This document shows, piece after piece, positions 1-8,817 of a stretch of 64,000 nt of DNA. Position 1 is the stretch's first letter; every line of letters begins with the position of its first letter. This DNA comes from CAYVHB01 sp964450865. Lineage in GTDB: Bacteria > Bacillota > Clostridia > Saccharofermentanales > UBA5734. The notes below the pieces were generated by a model, which did no database searches, was not told the DNA's origin, and saw only the letters and a list, made by a program, of their open reading frames with translations. The stretch spans positions 29,719 to 93,718 of the forward strand of contig CAYVHB010000011.1 of NCBI GenBank assembly GCA_964450865.1. Direction: 5' to 3'. Both the position numbers and the translations under genes were made by a program.

Positions 1-657
1 ATCAAGCTTGCTGTTGACGGCGAAACTTCGCCGGGCGGCCGGAATGGCCGCCAGGGCTTTCAGGGCCTTGGCCACGCCCATGTGGCAGGAATGGCGGCCG
101 AAACAGCCATCATGATCATAGAGTGGGCCTTTCGTCCGCCGGATCACACCATCACCATCGTCCGCCCGCTGGCAGGTGGTTATCCAGCTGATGGCCCGCT
201 GGACCCGTTCATCATCCAGGTAACCCAGGCAGATCAGGCTGTAAACCATATTGCCGGTCAGGCAGGGGATCACTGATCCGGGCAGGCCGCTGCCGGTCCT
301 GGCGCTCATGTCATAGGCAAAACCGCCGTTTTCCACAGCCTGGGCATGTCTGAGAATGAATTCACAGGCTTGCCGGACTTGCAGATTGGCCGGGTCGGCA
401 GCCAGTTCGGCGAGCAGAATCAGGTTCCAGACTGTCCCGGTATATTTGGCGCGGTAGAATCTGTCCGCCGGCGGCCAGGCGCCATCCGGATCTTGCAAGG
501 CCAGGAGTTTCGGCACGGGGCCATGGGTCATGATCGCGTTTCGCGCAGCTGCGACAATGGCCGGCGGCGGGGCCTGACCGGCCAGCGTTGTCAGCGCCTG
601 ATAACGGACCGAGGGATTATCCTCGGTAAGCAGCCAGTCCAGAACAGGATCAGACAT
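1..657 (-). CDS. Alpha-toroid (prenyltransferase/squalene-cyclase-like) repeat protein, C-terminus cut by window edge
   Basis: The frame is open from an ATG at 655-657 to the left edge without a stop (219 codons), so the C-terminus lies outside the window. A GGAGG seven to eight bases upstream fixes the start. The product begins MSDPVLDWLLTEDNPSVRY and carries KYTGTVWNLILLAEL, PCLTGNMVYSLICLGYLDD and a Cys/His-containing CFGRHSCHMGVAKALKAL stretch. This matches a family of about 300 residues with squalene-cyclase/prenyltransferase-type helical repeats, which databases often mislabel as 'nitrogen fixation protein NifH'. No enzymatic role is established and none is proposed. It is divergent from the corrinoid activator gene; 380 bases separate them. 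Confidence 0.75.
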   Translation of the reverse strand, partial: MSDPVLDWLLTEDNPSVRYQALTTLAGQAPPPAIVAAARNAIMTHGPVPKLLALQDPDGAWPPADRFYRAKYTGTVWNLILLAELAADPANLQVRQACEFILRHAQAVENGGFAYDMSARTGSGLPGSVIPCLTGNMVYSLICLGYLDDERVQRAISWITTCQRADDGDGVIRRTKGPLYDHDGCFGRHSCHMGVAKALKALAAIPAARRSFAVNSKLD

Positions 658-720
658 GCAGATCACCTCCAGATGTTGCCAATGTGGTGCCGGATCATAC
701 TGTTATTCTATCTGCATCTA

Positions 721-750
721 TTTATAGCATCTGATACAGATTGGTGACAA
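721..750 (-). promoter_or_regulatory. Sigma-70-type promoter for the toroid-repeat gene
   Basis: Read on the minus strand: -35 TTGTCA (745-750), 18-base spacer, -10 TATAAA (721-726), five of six consensus bases in each. The predicted start lies about 55 bases upstream of the ATG at 657. A perfect 10-bp inverted repeat (ATACTGTTAT at 697-706, ATAACAGTAT at 756-765) brackets it and could be an operator pair. Confidence 0.6.
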
Positions 751-905
751 GCATGATAACAGTATCCTGTTTATCAAATGAAACAGGTTCCGACATTGCG
801 GATCCTGATCAGGGAAATTTAATCCTGGCCGCGCGCCGACAATAGCCAGATCCCGCCAGCGGTGCAATAATGATAATAGAGCCAGCCGCTGAACGATGCG
901 CCCCG

Positions 906-941
906 GCCTGTGAGACGGGCAATAGCCTGTGAGACGGGCAA
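906..941. repeat. Two tandem copies of a 17-bp repeat
   Basis: GCCTGTGAGACGGGCAA occurs at 906-922 and 925-941 (period 19). It lies in the 380-base gap between the divergent genes ending at 657 and starting at 1038. Apart from the promoter at 721-750, nothing else recognisable is in this gap. Confidence 0.7.
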
Positions 942-1037
942 CGGCCTGGGAATCTTGCGGCATATTGGCGCAGGCCTGCAGCTGGTCCGCAGCTGGCCCG
1001 CAAAAGATGAATGCTGGCTGATCTGGTGGAGGTTGGC

Positions 1038-2957
1038 ATGAGTTTGTCGGTTCTATTCCCCGAGCATAAGAAGAAATACACGGCCAGGTCCGGGACGAGC
1101 CTGCTGAGTCTGATGCAGCAGCATCATATTGATCTGGCTGCTCCTTGCGGTGGCAAGAAAACCTGCCGCAAGTGCCAGGTTGAGGTGGCCGGCCTGGGCC
1201 CGGTACTGGCCTGTGATCTGATTCTGGACGAGTCGCTCTGGCAGCGGCTGAATCTCCCCGGTGATGCACCGCTGGTCGTGCACGTCCCGCGATTGCCCGA
1301 GACCCTGATCGAATCTGACGCCATTGCCCCGCGCGCTCATGTGAATCCCCTGGCCTGCCGGGCCCGCGTCACCCTGCCAGCGCCCAGCATGGCTGATCTG
1401 CGGCCGGATGACCAGCGCTTCTATGAAGCGACAGGCAATCTGGTGCCGCTGCATCTTTTAAACGAACTGGCCCAGCGGATTGCGGACCGCCCGGAGGTCA
1501 TTTACTACGACTTTCGTACAGATGACATGACAGTCGTCCGCTTTGTTGGCGATGATGAGACACCCATCCTGGGCTGTGCCGTTGATATCGGCACGACCAC
1601 GCTGGCCGCCTATCTGTTTGATCTGCTGACTGGCCGGCAACTGGGCCGCTTGTCCCGGCAAAATCCCCAGAAACTCTATGGTGCTGATGTGATCAGCCGG
1701 ATTGAATACGCCTCGGCTGGTCCAGAGCAGCTGAGGGATTTGCAATTGGCGCTCAATGAGGCTATTTCCGGCATGATCAATGACCTGGTCACGCAAGCTG
1801 GCTACCCGGACTGCGCTGATTGCCTGGTCGTCACACTGGCGGGCAACACAACCATGACCCACCTGCTTTGTGGTTTGCAGCCGCGCCGCCTGGCCATGGC
1901 GCCGTTTATCCCGGTATCACTGCGCGGGATCATCGTGCCAGCTGCCACCATCGGCCTGATGATCACCCCGGTTACACTGGCGGTCGTCTTGCCAGCGATT
2001 GCCTGCTACGTCGGCTCGGATCTAAGCGCCGGCATCCTGGCTTGTGATTTGATGAATCCTGACCTGACCGTTGAAACCATGAAAAAAGCACTGCCTGGGA
2101 CGGTGCGGATTTTGCTGGATATTGGTACGAATGGCGAAATCGTCCTGGCCGGGCCGCATGGCCTGATTGCTTGCGCCACGGCTGCGGGACCGGCTTTTGA
2201 AGGCGCCAATATTGCCTGTGGCATGCCAGCTTTGCCCGGGGCTGTTGATCAGGTCAATTGGGATGGCAGCACTTTGACGGTCTCCGTCATCGGCGGCGAG
2301 GGGAGCCCCATCATCGCCCGCGGCATTTGTGGTTCAGGCCTGGTGGCCCTGGTGGCTTCACTGCTTGATGCCGGGATCATTGATGAAACCGGCCGAATCG
2401 TTGACTGTGATGAGCTTGAGGAGACCGGGGCAGCCGTTTCGCTGGCGTTGCGTCAGGCAATTGGAACGGTCGGCCCACAATCCGCCTTTTTCCTCGATGC
2501 TTTCCTGGCCCAGACCGCGAGCAACCGTTCCGGACAGGTCCATTTTCCAGCCAGCCGGCAGGCAGATTCTTCAGGCGGCCGCGTTTATCTGGCCCAGAAG
2601 GATGTGCGTGAGCTGCAAAATGCCAAGGCTGCGATTGCGGCCGGCCTGGCTATTCTGATTGAAGAATCCGGGGTGACGGATTGGGAGGCTTTTGCGCTGG
2701 AATTGGCTGGCGGCTTTGGCAATTACCTGAACGTCGCCCAGGCGATACGCATCGGCCTGATCCCGGCCGAGTTGTGCGGCAAAGTCCGGCCGGTTGGCAA
2801 TACCTCCGGCCTCGGTGCCAGTCTCTGCCTGCTCGATCATGCCAATTTCCGGAAGACTGAGCAAATAGCCAGCCAGGTTCGCTATCTCGATCTCTCGGGC
2901 AACCCGCGATTTAATGATCTGTACATCGAAGCCATGCTTTTCCCCGAACTGGATTGA
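1038..2957 (+). CDS. 2Fe-2S/ASKHA-domain protein, RamA/RACo-type reductive activator of corrinoid proteins
   Basis: Product of 639 residues. The start at 1038 is chosen over an in-frame ATG at 1011 because GGAGG (1028-1032) sits five bases upstream. The N-terminus is a plant-type 2Fe-2S ferredoxin domain with Cys37, Cys43, Cys46 and Cys59 (APCGGKKTCRKC...ACD). The rest is an ASKHA (actin/Hsp70-type) ATPase fold (DUF4445) with GCAVDIGTTTLAAYLFD, LAGNTTMTHLLCG, ILLDIGTNGEIVLAG and LAGGFGNYL. Members such as RamA and RACo use ATP to drive reduction of Co(II) corrinoid methyltransferase partners back to Co(I). A UroD/MtaA-like protein at 62.5 kb is a possible distant partner, but no corrinoid protein is adjacent. 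Family assignment is firm; the partner is inferred. Confidence 0.85.
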   Translation: MSLSVLFPEHKKKYTARSGTSLLSLMQQHHIDLAAPCGGKKTCRKCQVEVAGLGPVLACDLILDESLWQRLNLPGDAPLVVHVPRLPETLIESDAIAPRAHVNPLACRARVTLPAPSMADLRPDDQRFYEATGNLVPLHLLNELAQRIADRPEVIYYDFRTDDMTVVRFVGDDETPILGCAVDIGTTTLAAYLFDLLTGRQLGRLSRQNPQKLYGADVISRIEYASAGPEQLRDLQLALNEAISGMINDLVTQAGYPDCADCLVVTLAGNTTMTHLLCGLQPRRLAMAPFIPVSLRGIIVPAATIGLMITPVTLAVVLPAIACYVGSDLSAGILACDLMNPDLTVETMKKALPGTVRILLDIGTNGEIVLAGPHGLIACATAAGPAFEGANIACGMPALPGAVDQVNWDGSTLTVSVIGGEGSPIIARGICGSGLVALVASLLDAGIIDETGRIVDCDELEETGAAVSLALRQAIGTVGPQSAFFLDAFLAQTASNRSGQVHFPASRQADSSGGRVYLAQKDVRELQNAKAAIAAGLAILIEESGVTDWEAFALELAGGFGNYLNVAQAIRIGLIPAELCGKVRPVGNTSGLGASLCLLDHANFRKTEQIASQVRYLDLSGNPRFNDLYIEAMLFPELD

Positions 2958-3057
2958 ACCAGGACTGACGGGTGCTTTTACGTGCTGATGATGAACCAGA
3001 TCCGGTATGTTCCCCAGTTATTCGCCCGGATTTGCGATTTTTTCAGATGAACCTGAC

Positions 3058-3086
3058 TTGCAATCAACCGGCAGTCCACCTATTAT
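3058..3086 (+). promoter_or_regulatory. Candidate promoter of the ROK regulator gene
   Basis: TTGCAA (3058-3063), 17 bases, TATTAT (3081-3086): a weak -35 with a good -10, about 165 bases upstream of the regulator start. Confidence 0.45.
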
Positions 3087-3161
3087 TATGATAGATAGAT
3101 CAGATATTCTCGTTAGTCTGACGAATGGCAGGATATGATAAACAGCGGCTACAGCAGGCAA

Positions 3162-3197
3162 CAGGACACAATGAGCAGCAGGACACAATGGGCAGCA
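3162..3197. repeat. Tandem 19-bp repeat upstream of the ROK gene
   Basis: CAGGACACAATGRGCAGCA occurs at 3162-3180 and 3179-3197 (period 17, two bases shared, one mismatch). Similar CAG-rich fragments continue to the start codon at 3255. Function unknown. Confidence 0.65.
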
Positions 3198-3254
3198 AGG
3201 CCAGTTGCATGACAGTCAAGACGGGCAACAGGGAAAGATGAACAGCAGGGCAAG

Positions 3255-4412
3255 ATGAATCAGCGAAGTGTCAGCAATCAGGAAGTCAAGAAAATCAACC
3301 GCAATCAGATTTACCGGCTCATCAATGATCGTGAGCGGGTCTCCAAGCCTGAGCTGGCCGTCCTGCTGGGCCTGAGCATGCCAACCGTCATTCAGAATGT
3401 CAACGAATTGCTGGAACGGGGCCTGATTGCCGAGGTTGGTGCTTATGAGTCAACGGGTGGCCGCAAAGCCAAGGTCCTGGCACCCGTTTACGATGCCTGC
3501 TACGCGATTGGTATCGACATTACCCAGAATCACATCGGCCTGGCTTTGACCAATTTATCCGGCGACGTTTTGCGCCATACCCGCCTGTATAAACCCTATG
3601 TCAATCAGGATGCTTATTATCGTGAGCTGGCGGAACTGGCTAATCAGTATCTCGCAGATACTGGCCGGCCTGCCGGGCGATTCCTGGGTTTTGGCATCGC
3701 CGTGCCGGGCATTGTCAGGCCAGACAGTCAGACCATCTCAAATTCCCACGCCCTGCGGATTAACAACGTTCCCTGCCGCACTTTCAGTCAATATTTCGGG
3801 CATCCCTGCGTTATCAGCAATGACGCCAATGCAGCCATGGTTGCCGAGATGTTTCACCATCCCCAGAAAGTGACGGCCGTTTACCTGTCACTGAGCAACA
3901 GCGTAGGCGGAGCTATTTTTGCTGAGAAAATCGCCGGCCTGAGCGGCGAGCAGGCCAATGACAGTCTGTTTCTCGGTGATAATTTCCGCAGTGGCGAATT
4001 TGGCCACATGACACTGTACCCCGGCGGACTGCCCTGTTATTGTGGCAAACTGGGTTGTGTCGACTCTTATTGTTCGGCAAAACTGCTGGCCAGCCTGACC
4101 AATGGCAAGCTGGAGAAATTCTTTGACCGACTGGCGGATGAACCGTCCCTGCTGGCGACGTGGCAGGCGTATCTGCGTCATCTGGCAATTGCCATCAACA
4201 ATTTGCGCATGGCTTTTGATTGTCAGATAATCATTGGCGGCTATGTCGGCAGCCATATTGAGCCGCATCTGGGCGCCCTGCGGGTGCTGGCCGCCCAGCT
4301 GAATACATTCGAAGCCGATGCCAGCTATATCAGGGCCTGCCGTTTCAAGACTGAAGCCTCAGCCCTGGGAGCCGCCCTGCGTCACGTCGACAATTTCATC
4401 AGCACCATCTGA
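3255..4412 (+). CDS. ROK-family transcriptional repressor (XylR/NagC type)
   Basis: Product of 385 residues, normal for ROK repressors. An N-terminal winged helix-turn-helix (about residues 14-65, RVSKPELAVLLGLSMPTV) is followed by a sugar-kinase-like ROK domain from about residue 85. The zinc site is intact: His251 and Cys261-x-Cys263-x4-Cys268 (PCYCGKLGC). The GEFGH and SNDANAA motifs of active ROK kinases are also kept, so sugar binding is likely. The ribosome binding site is weak. The gene lies directly upstream of a zinc alcohol dehydrogenase whose promoter carries an inverted repeat at the expected operator position, so this protein probably represses that gene until a sugar or polyol binds. 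The ligand is not known. Confidence 0.88.
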   Translation: MNQRSVSNQEVKKINRNQIYRLINDRERVSKPELAVLLGLSMPTVIQNVNELLERGLIAEVGAYESTGGRKAKVLAPVYDACYAIGIDITQNHIGLALTNLSGDVLRHTRLYKPYVNQDAYYRELAELANQYLADTGRPAGRFLGFGIAVPGIVRPDSQTISNSHALRINNVPCRTFSQYFGHPCVISNDANAAMVAEMFHHPQKVTAVYLSLSNSVGGAIFAEKIAGLSGEQANDSLFLGDNFRSGEFGHMTLYPGGLPCYCGKLGCVDSYCSAKLLASLTNGKLEKFFDRLADEPSLLATWQAYLRHLAIAINNLRMAFDCQIIIGGYVGSHIEPHLGALRVLAAQLNTFEADASYIRACRFKTEASALGAALRHVDNFISTI

Positions 4413-4467
4413 ACAAGTACCTGACTGAGATCAAGGCAAATGAAACGCTGATTTTTAAATAAGAGCA

Positions 4468-4496
4468 TTGACAGGGCTAGCAGAATATGTTATTTT
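4468..4496 (+). promoter_or_regulatory. Promoter of the polyol dehydrogenase gene
   Basis: Perfect -35 TTGACA (4468-4473), 17-base spacer, -10 TATTTT (4491-4496), in an AT-rich stretch. Confidence 0.75.
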
Positions 4497-4502
4497 TTAT
4501 TT

Positions 4503-4516
4503 ACTTTAATAAAAGT
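4503..4516. promoter_or_regulatory. Candidate operator of the ROK repressor
   Basis: Perfect inverted repeat ACTTT-AATA-AAAGT starting six bases downstream of the -10 box, i.e. over the expected transcription start. AT-rich dyads at such positions are typical of XylR/NagC-type operators. Assignment to the adjacent repressor is inferred. Confidence 0.5.
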
Positions 4517-4555
4517 GTATTAAAAAGTGGCAATCGAAGCGAAGCAGGCAGGCAT

Positions 4556-4594
4556 TCAGAAAAGCATATCAGAAAAGCATGTCAGAAAAGCATG
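4556..4594. repeat. Three tandem copies of a 13-bp repeat in a leader
   Basis: TCAGAAAAGCATR is repeated head to tail at 4556-4568, 4569-4581 and 4582-4594, in the 5' leader of the dehydrogenase gene. Confidence 0.8.
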
Positions 4595-4646
4595 ATGAAA
4601 CAGCAAATCAGAACAGAAGCGAATCGTTCGTAACATGGGAGGATCT

Positions 4647-5684
4647 ATGAAAAACACAGCTGCCCTCTTAACCGGCCTTGAGAAAATGGCTTTTGCCGAA
4701 GTTCCGGTTCCGGAAATCAATTCAGACGAAGTACTGGTCAAAATGGAAGCCGTCGGTATCTGCGGCTCAGACCTGCACTACTATTCCCACGGCCGGATCG
4801 GCAATTTCGTGGTTGAATTCCCTTACATTCTGGGCCATGAATGCGCTGGAACCATCGTTTCAGTCGGTGCGGACGTCAAGCATCTCCAGGTTGGCGACCG
4901 GGTCGCGCTCGAGCCGGGCGTACCCTGCGGTCATTGCGAATTCTGCCTGGGCGGCCAGTATAATCTCTGTCCGGATGTTCAGTTCCTGGCGACCCCGCCG
5001 TATCTGGGCTGCCTGATGAACTATGTCAAGCATAAAGCCAGCTTCGCATTCAAACTGCCCGACAATGTTTCATCGGTTGAAGGCGCCCTGGTTGAGCCCC
5101 TGGCCATCGGCATCAACGCGGCTTTAACTGGCGGGATCCGTCTGGGCGACAGCGTCGTCGTTTTCGGAGCCGGCTGTATCGGCCTCGTCTCATTGCTGGC
5201 AGCCAAGGCAGCCGGTGCGACCCAGGTCATTGTGGTTGATGTCATCGACAAGCGCCTCGCTGTAGCCACCGGAATGGGTGCGATTACACTGAATGCCAAA
5301 AACGTTGACGTGCTGGCCGAAGTCAGCCGCCTGACTGGCGGCAAGGGCGCCCGCGTAGTCATTGACTGCGCCGGTACGAATACGACCATCGGCCAGACTG
5401 TCCATGTTGCCAAGGCTGGCGGTACCATTGTCTGGGTTGGCCTGGCTACGGATACGGTCAATGGGCTGCAGATTGGCCCGGTCAGTACCAAGGAATTGAC
5501 GATCAAGTCGATTTTCCGTTATAAAAACCTGTATCCGATCACCATCGCGGCGATTGCCGACGGCAAGATTGATATCAGCGGCATTATTTCGGATACCTAT
5601 AAATTCGAGGATACGCCGCGGGCCTATGCCGAGACATTGGCCAATGCCCAGAACATCGTTAAGAGCGTTATTGTTTTTGACTGA
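4647..5684 (+). CDS. Zinc-dependent medium-chain polyol dehydrogenase (sorbitol/xylitol dehydrogenase-like)
   Basis: Product of 345 residues. The start at 4647 follows GGGAGGA (4637-4643); an in-frame ATG at 4635 would place that site inside the gene. Catalytic zinc ligands Cys39, His64 and Glu65 (GICGSDLH, GHECAG) and structural zinc cysteines 94, 97, 100 and 108 (PCGHCEFCLGGQYNLC) are present. A nucleotide-binding GAGCIG motif lies near residue 172. The enzyme should oxidise a polyol with NAD(P)+; the PYLGCLMNYV region resembles L-iditol/xylitol dehydrogenases, but the substrate cannot be fixed from sequence. It follows the ROK repressor and ends at a strong hairpin terminator, so it is probably a single-gene unit. 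Confidence 0.88.
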   Translation: MKNTAALLTGLEKMAFAEVPVPEINSDEVLVKMEAVGICGSDLHYYSHGRIGNFVVEFPYILGHECAGTIVSVGADVKHLQVGDRVALEPGVPCGHCEFCLGGQYNLCPDVQFLATPPYLGCLMNYVKHKASFAFKLPDNVSSVEGALVEPLAIGINAALTGGIRLGDSVVVFGAGCIGLVSLLAAKAAGATQVIVVDVIDKRLAVATGMGAITLNAKNVDVLAEVSRLTGGKGARVVIDCAGTNTTIGQTVHVAKAGGTIVWVGLATDTVNGLQIGPVSTKELTIKSIFRYKNLYPITIAAIADGKIDISGIISDTYKFEDTPRAYAETLANAQNIVKSVIVFD

Positions 5685-5794
5685 TCTGAACTGAGCCAGG
5701 CTGCTGCCGGAAGACCTTTGCCGGCCGCTTGAGCGGGTGCGGCTGCAGCTTTTCCACAATCAGGGCCGAGAGCCGGCCTATCACAGGATGAACC

Positions 5795-5840
5795 AGCGCC
5801 GACGGTGACCCAAGGGATCGCCGTCGGCGCTGTTCTGTTT
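5795..5840 (+). terminator. Rho-independent terminator after the polyol dehydrogenase
   Basis: An 11-bp perfect stem AGCGCCGACGG / CCGTCGGCGCT (5795-5805, 5821-5831) is followed by the T-rich run GTTCTGTTT. The minus strand has no T tract, so it serves the plus-strand gene. Confidence 0.75.
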
Positions 5841-5889
5841 GCTTTCAGGCCGGCTGCATGACCGGTCTTGCAGGCTGGTCCAGTATCAC

Positions 5890-6792
5890 TTACAGGCCGG
5901 TCATTTGCCGGACGTAAGCCCGGCCCATCTTTGCATAATCCAGCGGATTGGCGATATCCGGATCCTGCTCAGCCTCGACAATCAGCCAGCCTTCGTAACC
6001 CTTCTCGTCGAGCAAGCGGAAGACCGCCGGGAAATCGACCATGCCTTCAGGATCGCCCGGAACGGTAAAGACGCCCAGTGGAATCGCCCGCAGGAAGCTC
6101 TTGCGCTCGGACCGCACCTTTTTGAGCACCTCGCCGCGGACATTTTTCAGATGCACATGCCTGATGCGGTCATAGTGCCGGCTCAGGATATCGACCGGAT
6201 CTTCGCCAGAGAAGGTCAGGTGACCGGTATCAAACAATAAATTGACATAGGCCGGGTCCGTCAGGGCCATCAGCTTGTCAATTTCTGCCGTAGTCTGGAC
6301 AGTGGTTGTCATGTGGTGATGATAAAGCAGGGCCATATCGTTTTCCACCGCGATCCGGCCGAGGGTATTCAGGCCGGCTGCCAGCTGCTGCCATTCCTTT
6401 TCGTCGGTGATCACGTACTTCTCATCGCAGGGGGTATTGAAGCAATGTTGGATCGAATGGCTCTGGTCCGAGACGACAACATGGCGGGCACCGATTGCCT
6501 TGAGAAAATAGAGATGATCCTTGAAGAAACGGATGTCGTCCTCAAGCGGACGGGTATTCAGATAGGAACTGTACCAGGCTGTGACGGCCTGCAGGCCGCG
6601 ACGGGCCAATTCGCGATTGAGGATTGCCGGGTCACGCGGGTACTGGCAGCCGATTTCCGTGCCCTGATAGCCGCTCAGGGCAATTTCACTGATTGTCTGC
6701 TTGAATGAGTTATCGGCGCCCATATGCGGCATGTCATCCTCAGTCCAGGCGATCGGGGCAATGCCGATTTTGACTTTGTCCGGATTAAACAT
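5890..6792 (-). CDS. iolE: Myo-inosose-2 dehydratase
   Basis: Product of 300 residues. The start at 6792 is set by CCTCC (6799-6803, GGAGG on the coding strand); the upstream extension is unlikely. The N-terminus FNPDKVKIGIAPIAWTEDDMP is highly characteristic of IolE, a TIM-barrel xylose-isomerase-like enzyme. It dehydrates 2-keto-myo-inositol to 3D-trihydroxycyclohexane-1,2-dione in inositol breakdown. Metal-ligand regions such as LLFDTGHL, RHVHLKNV and IVEAEQDP are present. It lies 139 bases downstream of a sodium/solute symporter on the same strand, so the pair probably imports and degrades inositol or a related polyol. No other iol genes are in the window. Confidence 0.85.
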   Translation of the reverse strand: MFNPDKVKIGIAPIAWTEDDMPHMGADNSFKQTISEIALSGYQGTEIGCQYPRDPAILNRELARRGLQAVTAWYSSYLNTRPLEDDIRFFKDHLYFLKAIGARHVVVSDQSHSIQHCFNTPCDEKYVITDEKEWQQLAAGLNTLGRIAVENDMALLYHHHMTTTVQTTAEIDKLMALTDPAYVNLLFDTGHLTFSGEDPVDILSRHYDRIRHVHLKNVRGEVLKKVRSERKSFLRAIPLGVFTVPGDPEGMVDFPAVFRLLDEKGYEGWLIVEAEQDPDIANPLDYAKMGRAYVRQMTGL

Positions 6793-6860
6793 CAGAAACC
6801 TCCATGTAAGGGGTGTTGCTGACCTGGTGCCGGGCACCAGGTCGATCCAGGCGGGTCTTT

Positions 6861-6931
6861 GCCGGTGTCATTGATGCCGGCGGGCCGGAGTCTGTTCATC
6901 CATGCCGGTGTCATTGATGCCGGCGGGCCGG
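6861..6931. repeat. Perfect 28-bp direct repeat, period 43, between symporter and iolE
   Basis: The 28-bp unit beginning GCCGGTGTCATTGATGCCGG occurs identically at 6861-6888 and 6904-6931. The second copy abuts the stop codon of the symporter gene (6932-6934). Confidence 0.85.
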
Positions 6932-8470
6932 TCAGTCGGCCAGGCTGTGCCGGGCGTGTACCAGGACAGGTTCATCATAGCAGGCGAACATCTCGTCGAC
7001 CAGCTTGCGTGATGGGGCCGGGGTTACCAGGCTGACCAGCGGCACGATGACCAGGCCAGTCAGCATAGCCATGGCCCCGCAGTTGATTGGCGACTGCAGC
7101 CAGGCCGGGAAGGCGCTCTTGAAGAACATATTGGTAATCATGATGCCCGTGCCAAAGACAAAGCTGACCCAGACCGCGGCCTTTGATGTCCGCTTCCAGT
7201 ACAGGCCGTATAGGAACGGCGCCAGGAATGAGCCGGCCAGCGCTCCCCAGGAGAGTCCCATCAGCTGGGCGATGAAAGTGACGTTCTGTTTATACTGGAT
7301 CACCGCAATAACGGCAGAAATCGCGATAAAGACAACAATCAGCAGGCGCATGGTGCTCAGCTGTGCCTTCTCGCTCATTTTCCTGGCCAGATGATCCTTG
7401 ATCAGGTCGAGCGTCAACGTCGAGCTGGAGGTCAGAACCAGGGCGGACAACGTGGACATGGAGGCTGACAGGACAAGAATGACCACGACTCCGATCAGCA
7501 CCGAAGGCAGGTCCTTCAGCATAGTCGGGATGATAGAGTCATAACCGTTGGCCTTGACGTCGACAACGCCCGAGTACAGCCGCCCGAATCCGCCAAGGAA
7601 ATAGCAGCCGCCGGCAATGATCATGGCAAACAGAGTCGAGATGATGGTCCCTTTGCTGATCGCCTTCTCATCCTTGATGGCGTAAAATTTGCCGACCATC
7701 TGCGGCAGGCCCCAGGTGCCCAGCGAGGTCAGGACAATGACAAACAGCAGTGTCAACGGATCCGGACCGAAGAAAGACGCAAATGCCCCGGGCAAGGTCG
7801 TGGCCTTGGGGTCGCTGACAGCTGCGAGTGAAGCGACGGCATTGAGAAGGCCACCGTTAACGCTCAGGATCGCGCCGATGACGGCGACAATCCCGATCAG
7901 CATGATGATCCCCTGGATAAAGTCGTTGATCGCCGTTGCCATATAACCACCGGCCACCACATAGACGCCGGTCAGCACCGACATCAGGATGATCGCGACC
8001 GTATAATCCATGTTGAAGGCCATGCCAAACAACCGGGAAAGACCATTGTAAAGGGATGCCGTGTAAGGGATCAGGAAAACAAAAACGATGATCGCTGCAC
8101 CGATTTTCAGGGCCGGGCTATTGTAACGTGAACCAAAAAACTCCGGCATCGTGGCACTGTGCAGCTTCTGGGTAATCAGCCGGGTTCGCCGTCCAAGGAT
8201 AATCCACGGCAGGAGTGAACCGAGGATCGCATTGCCCATACCGATCCAGGCCGAGGCCAGGCCGAAGCGCCAGCCGAACTGGCCGGCGTAGCCGACGAAA
8301 ATGACAGCTGAAAAATATGAGGTGCCATAGGCAAAAGCTGTGAGCCATGGCCCAACGTTGCGACCGCCAAGGACGAAGCCGCTGACGCTGCGCGCAAAAC
8401 TGCGCGTATAGATGCCAACTCCAACCATGATGGCAAAGAAAACGACGAGCATACCGACTTTGATGATCAT
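6932..8470 (-). CDS. Sodium:solute symporter (SSS family)
   Basis: Product of 512 residues with about 13 hydrophobic membrane segments, the usual length for SSS transporters. An early segment (AFAYGTSYFSAVIFVGYAG) and a later one (VLSASMSTLSALVLTSSSTL) match the sodium-binding helices of the family. GGAGG (complement at 8477-8481) sets the start. It is first in an operon with iolE, so an inositol or sugar substrate driven by the sodium gradient is likely; this rests on context. Its promoter carries a perfect dyad, suggesting regulation. Confidence 0.85.
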   Translation of the reverse strand: MIIKVGMLVVFFAIMVGVGIYTRSFARSVSGFVLGGRNVGPWLTAFAYGTSYFSAVIFVGYAGQFGWRFGLASAWIGMGNAILGSLLPWIILGRRTRLITQKLHSATMPEFFGSRYNSPALKIGAAIIVFVFLIPYTASLYNGLSRLFGMAFNMDYTVAIILMSVLTGVYVVAGGYMATAINDFIQGIIMLIGIVAVIGAILSVNGGLLNAVASLAAVSDPKATTLPGAFASFFGPDPLTLLFVIVLTSLGTWGLPQMVGKFYAIKDEKAISKGTIISTLFAMIIAGGCYFLGGFGRLYSGVVDVKANGYDSIIPTMLKDLPSVLIGVVVILVLSASMSTLSALVLTSSSTLTLDLIKDHLARKMSEKAQLSTMRLLIVVFIAISAVIAVIQYKQNVTFIAQLMGLSWGALAGSFLAPFLYGLYWKRTSKAAVWVSFVFGTGIMITNMFFKSAFPAWLQSPINCGAMAMLTGLVIVPLVSLVTPAPSRKLVDEMFACYDEPVLVHARHSLAD

Positions 8471-8506
8471 TGCGAGCCTCCTGCTTTGGGATCATTGAAT
8501 AGAGCA

Positions 8507-8535
8507 AGTCTACCGATTTCGTCCGGATCTGTCAA
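8507..8535 (-). promoter_or_regulatory. Promoter of the symporter-iolE operon
   Basis: Minus-strand -35 TTGACA (8530-8535, perfect), 17-base spacer, -10 TAGACT (8507-8512). The predicted start lies about 30 bases upstream of the symporter ATG. Confidence 0.75.
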
Positions 8536-8543
8536 TTTTGACA
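8530..8543. promoter_or_regulatory. Perfect dyad overlapping the -35 box
   Basis: TGTCAA-TT-TTGACA; the left arm is the -35 hexamer of the symporter promoter. A protein bound here would block the promoter. The rest of the 347-base gap (8471-8817) shows no gene. Confidence 0.45.
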
Positions 8544-8817
8544 ATGCACCGGTGACTGGAGCAGTCGGTGAACTTATAACAGCTTCAATGATTGATCATT
8601 TGCTCGCGCCGGATCGGTTTCCTGCCTCTTTGCCCTCAACTGGAGCACTTGACGCTGCAACCGCCCGATGATAATCTGGAAAATAATGGGCATATGACCG
8701 GTTCGGCCGCTATCACATGATCAGCCATTCGAGGTACATGGTAAAGGCCTATCATTGGGGCCAGCAGGGCGAACGAGGTATCTATTGTCGGCAAACAAGG
8801 AATTTGAGGTGGATTAT

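Noticed and set aside
346..747. Plus-strand frame over the left-edge gene
   Set aside because: Antisense to the toroid-repeat protein, which has the start, ribosome binding site and family motifs.
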